DNA of 64,000 bases from SAR86 cluster bacterium (GTDB lineage Bacteria > Pseudomonadota > Gammaproteobacteria > Magnimaribacterales > Magnimaribacteraceae): positions 1,149,517 to 1,213,516 of the forward strand of contig CP097969.1 of the NCBI GenBank assembly GCA_023703575.1. Direction: 5' to 3'. Positions 58,526 through 64,000 of this stretch are shown piece by piece (the stretch's first letter is position 1; each line of letters begins with the position of its first letter). A program made the translations under genes and the position numbers. A model generated the notes under the pieces. It was not told where the DNA came from. It ran no database searches and worked only from the letters and a program-made list of their open reading frames with translations.

Positions 58526-58880
58526 GGGGGCGAACTGGCTTCGACAGTAGATATAAAACCTCAAGTGCATGTCGAGAAGGTAATAATTCTCGTTAAAAAA
58601 TTATTGCAAACTTGTTAGTTGGCGAAAACGCAGACTACGCTCTAGCCGCTTAATTGGCTAGCTGTCCCTGGTAACGTGCTCGTGCGCCTCCAGAGACAGA
58701 CGATTACACGAGATGCTGAAGTTACTCTTCTCATTAGTAATTTCTTAAGAATAAATTGAGATCGTCTTTTAATCCCTGTTTATCGGGTGTCAAAAGATTA
58801 AATTAATAGATAAAACTAAACATGTAGATCTTGTGGCAGAGTACTAGTGGACGCGGGTTCAATTCCCGCCGCCTCCACCA
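58526..58880 (+). ncRNA. ssrA: Transfer-messenger RNA (tmRNA)
   Basis: The 5' end GGGGGCGAACTGGCTTCGAC and the 3' end GACGCGGGTTCAATTCCCGCC followed by GCCTCCACCA are diagnostic. The acceptor stem pairs GGGGGCG with CGCCTCC (one G-U), the T arm is complete, and CCA is encoded. It is about 355 nt, one-piece form. It rescues ribosomes stalled on broken mRNA together with SmpB, encoded just upstream. The proteolysis-tag ORF is listed separately. Confidence 0.97.
58621..58653 (+). other. tmRNA proteolysis-tag reading frame
   Basis: The frame ending TAA at 58651-58653 encodes GENADYALAA, whose YALAA end matches the ClpXP degron of E. coli (ANDENYALAA). The resume codon is taken as GGC at 58621, because TTAGTT just before it resembles the E. 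coli ATAGTC determinant upstream of its resume codon. The upstream in-frame codons would lengthen the tag if a different resume codon were used. Confidence 0.65.
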
Positions 58881-58899
58881 AAAGTGCTATCATATTTTC

Positions 58900-58977
58900 A
58901 TGGTAGAACAGCAAATCCTCATAACAATAGCAATGCTTGCTGAAACCTTGGTAGGCAAGAGAAAAAAGCCAAATTAA
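58900..58977 (+). CDS. Possible 25-codon small ORF between ssrA and the SDR gene
   Basis: An ATG at 58900 opens 25 codons (MVEQQILITIAMLAETLVG then KRKKPN) ending 16 bp before the SDR gene. The hydrophobic middle and basic end look like a small membrane peptide, but there is no Shine-Dalgarno. It may be chance. Its ATG lies in the 3' arm of a small hairpin (58888-58907) following ssrA. Confidence 0.2.
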   Translation: MVEQQILITIAMLAETLVGKRKKPN

Positions 58978-58993
58978 TAGCAAGGAGAGAGTT

Positions 58994-60076
58994 ATGTCAG
59001 TAATAACAAATAAAGATGGGGCAGTAGCGGTAACTGGAGCAAGCGGATATATCGGATCCAGAATAGTAGAAGACCTCTTAAATAAGGGTTACGACGTGCA
59101 TGCTTGCGTTAGGGATGTAAGTAATAGCATAAAAGTAGATCATCTCATTGAATTAGGGAAAACTGCTCCTAATTCAAGTGTAGAGCTATTTGAGGGTGAC
59201 CTATTTGAAAAAGGAAGCTATGACAAGGCATTCTCCGATTGTGTAGCAGTAATTCACGCGGGTGCTACTGTTGGCTTCAATAGAGAGACACCTCAAGAAG
59301 TATATGATGGATGCTTCACAGAAAATGAGCACGTAGTTGAATCTGTCAAAAAGTCTGGCAGTGTTAAGCGCTTTGTTTTTACAAGTTCTTTTGCGGCTGT
59401 AGCGCATCCAAGACCAGAGGGTTATGTATTTGATGAAAAAGATTGGTGCGGAGATAATGTTGAAGCCTACAAAGGGGCGTGGACTGAAGAAAATATCTCT
59501 AAAAACAGAGATATTGCTTATGCAATGGCTAAAGCTAACACTGAAAAGATGATCTATAAAATAGCAGAATCTGATGGGAATTTTGAAGCTATTTCAATTA
59601 ACCCTCTACATGTTGTAGGACCATTAATGACTGAAAACCATAATCAATTCTTTAGTTGGCAATATTTTGTTTGGCAACTACTCCAAGGTAATAACTTTGG
59701 TGTATTGGATGGAAAGCAATTACGAGGGGATAGAATGTTATGGAATTTGGTAGATGTAAGAGATGTAGCCAAAGCGCATGTTTTAGCTGCAGAGAGTAAA
59801 AATGCAACGAATGGATCCCGATATATCCTATCCGCAACTGATACCTCTGGTGAAATGTTTACATGGCAGCTGCAAACAAAACTTCAAGAATTATTTCCGG
59901 AAATAAAAGAAATCGGTGGCGAAGCAATGAAAAATGGTGAACCTGAGAAGAGTACATACGACTCACCCAGATCTTATTGCTTAAAAGCTATTAATGAATT
60001 AGGACTATCTACATATTCTATTGAGGATACCTTAAAGCAGACTGGAGAATCTTATAGAAGAATGGGTCTTCTTTAG
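58994..60076 (+). CDS. Extended short-chain dehydrogenase/reductase (dihydroflavonol-4-reductase-like)
   Basis: The 360-residue protein has the N-terminal Rossmann motif TGASGYIGS (14-22). The catalytic YxxxK is Y176-K180 (AYAMAKANTEKM), with an upstream active-site Ser region FTSSFAAVAH. It contains INPLHVVGPLM, typical of the DFR/cinnamoyl-CoA reductase-like group. The natural substrate is unknown. A clear Shine-Dalgarno (AAGGAGAG) precedes the ATG. It stands alone between ssrA and convergent marC. Confidence 0.85.
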   Translation: MSVITNKDGAVAVTGASGYIGSRIVEDLLNKGYDVHACVRDVSNSIKVDHLIELGKTAPNSSVELFEGDLFEKGSYDKAFSDCVAVIHAGATVGFNRETPQEVYDGCFTENEHVVESVKKSGSVKRFVFTSSFAAVAHPRPEGYVFDEKDWCGDNVEAYKGAWTEENISKNRDIAYAMAKANTEKMIYKIAESDGNFEAISINPLHVVGPLMTENHNQFFSWQYFVWQLLQGNNFGVLDGKQLRGDRMLWNLVDVRDVAKAHVLAAESKNATNGSRYILSATDTSGEMFTWQLQTKLQELFPEIKEIGGEAMKNGEPEKSTYDSPRSYCLKAINELGLSTYSIEDTLKQTGESYRRMGLL

Positions 60077-60078
60077 TA

Positions 60079-60705
60079 TTAGATACTAAAAGTTTGTCTT
60101 AGGCCCTCTATAACGAATTCAATTGCTAAGGCACCGAGCAAGAGTCCGAAAGTTCTTTGCAAGGCTGAAGATATAGATGTAGGCAGCCTCTTCGCTATCT
60201 TTCCGGAAGCCCATAAACTAATAGCATTTAGAATCAGAACTATAATAATGGGACTAAACCCAACTATTTGATTTTCGATAGAGGTTCCAGATTTCTCGGA
60301 TAACAACATAACCAGAGTAATTGCTCCTGGTCCTGCTATTAAAGGAATAGCTATTGGGAATGTTGCCAGCGAAGAAAGCTCCTCATCATCCATAACTTCC
60401 TCTACCGTTTCTTCCCTTCTTTTTTGCCTTTGTTCAAATACCATCTGATATGCAATAACCATTAAGAACATACCTCCAACAATCCTAAAAGAATTGATAT
60501 TGATTCCCATAGTTTGAAGTAAGGCGCTTCCAAATAGCCAAAATAAAAGCAAAATACCAAAGGCTGTTAATGTGCTCCTCAAACACAGAGTAATTAAATC
60601 TTTTTTGTTAAGGCCTTTGGTGAAAGTAGCAAAAATAGGCAATATAGTAATTGGATCAATTGCTACAAAGATTAAAACAAAATTTTCTAAAAAAAGATTC
60701 AACAT
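60079..60705 (-). CDS. MarC-family (UPF0056) integral membrane protein
   Basis: The 208-residue protein has six hydrophobic helices. It matches MarC in LIFVAIDPITILPIFATFTKGL, FRIVGGMFLMVIAYQMV and FPIAIPLIAGPGAITLVMLL. MarC proteins were once linked to multiple antibiotic resistance, a role not upheld; their function is unknown. It is last in a GT9, SMP-30, marC transcript (2 bp after the SMP-30 gene). Confidence 0.9.
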   Translation of the reverse strand: MLNLFLENFVLIFVAIDPITILPIFATFTKGLNKKDLITLCLRSTLTAFGILLLFWLFGSALLQTMGININSFRIVGGMFLMVIAYQMVFEQRQKRREETVEEVMDDEELSSLATFPIAIPLIAGPGAITLVMLLSEKSGTSIENQIVGFSPIIIVLILNAISLWASGKIAKRLPTSISSALQRTFGLLLGALAIEFVIEGLRQTFSI

Positions 60706-60707
60706 AC

Positions 60708-61583
60708 TTAAGGTCTGCCAACTCCTCGCACGTCTACTTCAACTATTTCTATCTTCCCTGATTTTTCTCTTAATGCTGAATCTGGATCTACTCCAGAACC
60801 GCTTGAAGTGCAAATGAACAAGGTTTTTCCATCCTCCCCTCCAAGCATGCAAGCAAATGCATTGGTCTCAACAGGAATTCTTTCAGAGATCATACCTCCC
60901 TCGTGTACTCTAATGACTTCTGAAGTTGATGGAGAGGCGACCCATATTGCTCCCTCCTCATCTAAACACATTCCGTCGGGTATTGGCACTAGACCCTCTG
61001 CCGCATTTTCCTTCAGATCTGCCCAAGTTCTTCGATTAGATAGACTACCATCAGCAGCTTTGTCGAAAGCAGTCAATCTAGCTGCGTAAGTCTCGGCTAC
61101 TATCAAAGTTTTATTGTCAGGGGTGATCACTGTACCATTTGGAAAGAGCAAGTCATCTGCCGCAATGACTGGATCCTCACCTGGCTTCACTAATATTAAA
61201 TTAGTAGGCTTAATTTCTTCTCCTTCGTAGGTATTAAATCCAAAATTTCCTATATAGGCATTGCCGGAGTGATCTACAACCATATCGTTACAATGAAAAC
61301 CTGCAAATTCAGATAAGTCAGCTTCTTCTTCTAAAATTTCGTCTTTAAAGCTAAGTAACTTTCTGTCTATCATCGAGACAATTAACATTGTCTCATCCGG
61401 CCTCCATCCTAATCCTGAAGGTTGACTCGGAACTTCCACTATTACTTCATAATTTCCTTCAAGATCTAAACAATATACTTTATGACTATAAAAATCAGAG
61501 AAATAAAATTTGTTGTTATACCACCTTGGACCCTCTCCAAAAGTCAGTCCATCCATTAATGTTTTTAATTCTCTTTTCATCAA
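60708..61583 (-). CDS. SMP-30/gluconolactonase-family protein
   Basis: The 291-residue six-bladed beta-propeller has the metal-site residues of the family: E17 in LTFGEGPRW, an Asn in FHCNDMVVD and an Asp in PIPDGMCLDEEGAIWVAS. It probably hydrolyses a sugar or other lactone. It lies between a GT9 gene and marC, and the substrate is not indicated by the context. Confidence 0.88.
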   Translation of the reverse strand: MMKRELKTLMDGLTFGEGPRWYNNKFYFSDFYSHKVYCLDLEGNYEVIVEVPSQPSGLGWRPDETMLIVSMIDRKLLSFKDEILEEEADLSEFAGFHCNDMVVDHSGNAYIGNFGFNTYEGEEIKPTNLILVKPGEDPVIAADDLLFPNGTVITPDNKTLIVAETYAARLTAFDKAADGSLSNRRTWADLKENAAEGLVPIPDGMCLDEEGAIWVASPSTSEVIRVHEGGMISERIPVETNAFACMLGGEDGKTLFICTSSGSGVDPDSALREKSGKIEIVEVDVRGVGRP

Positions 61584-61595
61584 TCCCTCCTCTAG

Positions 61596-62600
61596 TTATG
61601 GATACATTTCTTCCACAAGACTAATAACATCTCCAACTTCAATGTTCTTAAGATCATCCCGCTCAATTACTTTAGCTCTATTGGACCAAGGCTTCCAATT
61701 ATTAGGATTACTTGGTCCGAACAAAGTTATGGACTCTTTATTCACTGAGGCAGCAATATGCGATGCAACAGAATCTAGACCTATAAAAAATTTAGATCTG
61801 CTAATGAGAGCAGCTAGACCCAAAAGGCTTGTCTTGCCAGCAAGATTTAATACTTGTTCATCGACAATATCACCATTCTTTAGTATTTCTTCAACATATC
61901 CTATCTCATGAAAATCTGGTCCAGAAGTTATGACAACAGAAAAGTTTTTTTTAACTAATAAACTTATTAATTCTCCAAACTTTTCTTTATCCCATAATTT
62001 TTTTTCACGTCTTGAAGTAGGATGGATTAAACAATACCCATTGTCTTGATTTAAAAAAGGAAAACTATCAGACAATATTTTATATTCTTTTTCTAAAGGG
62101 ACTGGATCGAGCATTAAATCCTCGTTGAAGACCTTTAATCCTAAGCTTTTTAATGCTGAGAGATTTCTCTGAACAATATGATTCTCTAAAGCTTCAGGAA
62201 AAATTGTGGAAAAAGATTTTATCCATAGTTGTTTTCTTCTTTTTTTATCATCTACCGCCGCTTTCATTGCTTTGCCTATAGACCAACTAATAGGAACTAC
62301 TCTCCATTGCGTAGTTAAAAAGAAAGCATATTTATATTTTTTTGATCTAACTTTAGCCCACAACTTGATCTCTTTCTTTATTCTAGTAAATAAATTCTCT
62401 TCAGAGGAATTATCTATTTCTATAATTTCCGCAATATTTGTTTCTTGTTCTAAAATAGAGCCCGTACCCTTATACACAAGAAGATCTATTTCGCCATCAG
62501 GATCATTGAGCATGATGTTATCAATCATGGGTTTAGTAAGCAGAACATCGCCATGAAATCGTAGTATTACAATTAAATACTTATTAGACATATCAGACAT
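61596..62600 (-). CDS. Glycosyltransferase family 9 (heptosyltransferase-like)
   Basis: The 334-residue GT-B protein starts YLIVILRFHGDVLLTKPMI, typical of GT9 heptosyltransferases, and has CLIHPTSRREKKLWDKEKFGELI. The C-terminal nucleotide-sugar region is LAALISRSKFFIGLDSVASHIAASVNKESITLFGPSNPNNWKPW. The pattern is closest to the WaaQ (heptosyltransferase III) type, so it probably modifies the LPS inner core. No other core-LPS transferase genes are nearby, so the acceptor is uncertain. Confidence 0.85.
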   Translation of the reverse strand: MSDMSNKYLIVILRFHGDVLLTKPMIDNIMLNDPDGEIDLLVYKGTGSILEQETNIAEIIEIDNSSEENLFTRIKKEIKLWAKVRSKKYKYAFFLTTQWRVVPISWSIGKAMKAAVDDKKRRKQLWIKSFSTIFPEALENHIVQRNLSALKSLGLKVFNEDLMLDPVPLEKEYKILSDSFPFLNQDNGYCLIHPTSRREKKLWDKEKFGELISLLVKKNFSVVITSGPDFHEIGYVEEILKNGDIVDEQVLNLAGKTSLLGLAALISRSKFFIGLDSVASHIAASVNKESITLFGPSNPNNWKPWSNRAKVIERDDLKNIEVGDVISLVEEMYP

Positions 62601-62606
62601 TGTTAC

Positions 62607-62635
62607 TTGACACTTTGCTCTTCAGAATGCATTAT
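62607..62635 (+). promoter_or_regulatory. Sigma-70 promoter of rpsT
   Basis: A perfect -35 TTGACA (62607-62612) is followed after 17 bp by CATTAT (62630-62635), one mismatch from an optimal -10 in a strong ribosomal-protein context. The start would be near 62642, leaving a 22-nt 5' UTR before rpsT. Confidence 0.75.
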
Positions 62636-62663
62636 GCGCGCCTCTCAGTGATATACAAGATTT

Positions 62664-62924
62664 ATGGCAAATATTAAATCAGCAATAAAAAGAGCAAGGC
62701 AAAATGTAAAAAGAAATGCTCTTAAAAGCTCTCAAAGAGCATCTACCAGAACAGCTGTTAAGTCTGTTCTGAGCGCTATTGAAGCAAACGATAAAGAAAT
62801 GGCAAAAAGTGCATTGGCAGGAGCAGAAAAGACACTTGATTCAATGGCTGGTAAAAAAGTGATCACAAAAAACAAAGCCTCTAGGACTAAATCTAGATTA
62901 TCAAAAAAAGTTAAGGCCCTTTAA
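62664..62924 (+). CDS. rpsT: Ribosomal protein S20
   Basis: The 86-residue basic helical protein starts MANIKSAIKRARQNVKRN and ends KNKASRTKSRLSKKVKAL, matching S20. It binds 16S rRNA early in 30S assembly. It is monocistronic behind a strong promoter. Its stop overlaps the proB stop on the opposite strand by 4 bp (TTAA), leaving no room for a terminator. Confidence 0.97.
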   Translation: MANIKSAIKRARQNVKRNALKSSQRASTRTAVKSVLSAIEANDKEMAKSALAGAEKTLDSMAGKKVITKNKASRTKSRLSKKVKAL

Positions 62925-64000
62925 CTTAAGACCAAATTATTACGATGGATTACCTCTTCTTGGGTAAGATAGCCTAGAGTGGTAGATATTTCTTCAGAAT
63001 TAAGGCCTTTAATCGCCTTAACCTCTTCATTATTAAAATTAATTAGTCCAGTAGCAATTTCATTTCCTCTTTTATCTGTGCATCTAACTAAGTCACCTTT
63101 ATTAAAATTACCTACAACATCAGTGATGCCAACAGATAGAAGACTTTTGCCTTTTGTTAATAAGGCTTCAATTGCTCCATCATCCAACTTTATGGTACCT
63201 GAAACAGAACCAAATGATGAAATCCAAAGTTTTCTGGAAGATAGAGTAGATTTATTTGTAGTTATTTGAGTTCCAACCTCTTCTCCATTATATATCTTCA
63301 ATAAAGTATCTTCCCCAAATCCGCTTACTACCCATGTAGCAGCTCCAGAGTTGAGAGAGATTCTGGCAGCTTCGATTTTTGTTTTCATCCCTCCTCGACC
63401 TAAAAGGCCTGAGGTACTATTTAATTGTTGAGAAAGATCAATATTTTCGTCATCCAAGTTTATTAGACCTAATAATTTAGCTTCTTTGTTTTTTGAAGGA
63501 TCATCAGTAAAAATTCCATCTTGATCCGTCAACATCACGAATCTATCGGCCCTAATCAATCCTGCTAGTGCTGCTCCTAATCTATCATTATCACCAAAAG
63601 AAATCTCTTCTGTTGCGACGCAATCATTCTCATTAACAATAGGGATGATTCCGAGCTCCAAGAGTGTTTCTATGGTATTTTTGGCATTCAAGTATCGTGT
63701 TCTATTGGCAATATCATCATGTGTTATGAGTACTTGACCGGTAGTATATCCAAGCTTTTCAAAGGTTTTTTGGTAAATTTCTGAGATACCTCTTTGACCA
63801 ACTGCAGCGCAAGCCTGAAGCATTGCCAGCTGATCGGGTCTTTTTTCTAAACCTAAATCATTCATACCTTTAGCAACAGCTCCAGAGGAAATAATGATAA
63901 CTTCTTGCTTATTCTTTCTTAAAAAATCTATTTGAGAAGCTAATTTAGATATGAAGTCTATATTTAGACCTTCATGATTGCCTGATACCAGACTACTTCC
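62921..64000 (-). CDS. proB: Glutamate 5-kinase (N-terminus beyond the right edge)
   Basis: The frame stays open to base 64000, giving 359 visible residues. They start at GSSLVSGNHEG, the phosphate-binding loop that normally lies around residue 12, so only about a dozen residues are missing. The amino-acid kinase domain shows IIISSGAVAKGM, PIVNENDCVATEEISFGDNDRLGAALAGL and LLGRGGMKTKIEAA. A C-terminal PUA domain (about the last 85 residues) follows. It catalyses the first step of proline synthesis. An internal ATG at 63865 is not the true start. Confidence 0.96.
   Translation of the reverse strand, partial: GSSLVSGNHEGLNIDFISKLASQIDFLRKNKQEVIIISSGAVAKGMNDLGLEKRPDQLAMLQACAAVGQRGISEIYQKTFEKLGYTTGQVLITHDDIANRTRYLNAKNTIETLLELGIIPIVNENDCVATEEISFGDNDRLGAALAGLIRADRFVMLTDQDGIFTDDPSKNKEAKLLGLINLDDENIDLSQQLNSTSGLLGRGGMKTKIEAARISLNSGAATWVVSGFGEDTLLKIYNGEEVGTQITTNKSTLSSRKLWISSFGSVSGTIKLDDGAIEALLTKGKSLLSVGITDVVGNFNKGDLVRCTDKRGNEIATGLINFNNEEVKAIKGLNSEEISTTLGYLTQEEVIHRNNLVLS

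Overview
This window is AT-rich, single-copy housekeeping DNA from a gammaproteobacterium with a compact genome. The gene content and order match gammaproteobacterial blocks: pepA-holC-valS with divergent lptF-lptG, rpsB-tsf-frr-uppS-cdsA-dxr-rseP-bamA-skp-lpxD-fabZ-lpxA-lpxB-rnhB-dnaE-accA-tilS, and smpB/bamE/fur/grpE/dnaK/dnaJ/dapB. Strong A+T bias, overlapping genes and near-absent intergenic DNA suggest a streamlined marine lineage such as the SAR86 clade; that placement is inference. There are no insertion sequences, phage genes, CRISPR arrays or tRNA genes, and no gene-free stretch longer than about 210 bases.

Layout. 1-6493 (minus): pyrimidine operon pyrF-carA-carB followed by greA, rlmE and the start of ftsH, preceded by a promoter, a short leader ORF and an intrinsic terminator that looks like a pyrBI-type attenuator. 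6517-13233 (plus): map-glnD-dapC-dapD-dapE (protein maturation, nitrogen sensing, diaminopimelate synthesis). 13250-22511: a POT transporter, an RDD membrane protein, lptG/lptF, pepA-holC-valS and a membrane-anchored cold-shock-domain protein. 22508-26050 (minus): tas-like reductase, elaA-like acetyltransferase, anchored PPIase and HupE/UreJ-like protein, in a tight operon. 26106-30800: glutathione peroxidase, rimI, a holD-like gene, and leuA behind a candidate branched-chain amino-acid leader peptide, then a GPH/MFS transporter. 30804-50659 (minus): a roughly 20 kb run from rpsB to tilS and an enoyl-CoA hydratase-like gene, covering translation, isoprenoid, phospholipid, lipid A and outer-membrane assembly genes plus dnaE. 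50830-55733 (minus): fur-grpE-dnaK-dnaJ-dapB, with clear sigma-32-type promoters before grpE and dnaK. 55809-58880: bamE, an NSS-type sodium symporter, a small membrane protein, smpB and ssrA (tmRNA). 58994-64000: an SDR reductase, marC, an SMP-30 lactonase, a GT9 glycosyltransferase, rpsT and the bulk of proB.

Functional themes are envelope building (cdsA, uppS, dxr, lpxA/B/D, fabZ, accA, lptF/G, bamA/E, skp, rseP, dapB-E), ribosome function and rescue (rpsB, tsf, frr, rpsT, smpB+ssrA, rimI, map), the heat-shock chaperones, and amino-acid and pyrimidine synthesis under apparent leader control.

The most notable signals are: the leader ORF and terminator before pyrF-carAB; the leader ORF and hairpin before leuA; an apparent exchange of the usual dapB-carA and rpsB-map adjacencies; the absence of pyrH from between tsf and frr; and eight of eight convergent gene pairs with stop codons overlapping or within 16 bp. 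I see no clearly new defence or mobile system.
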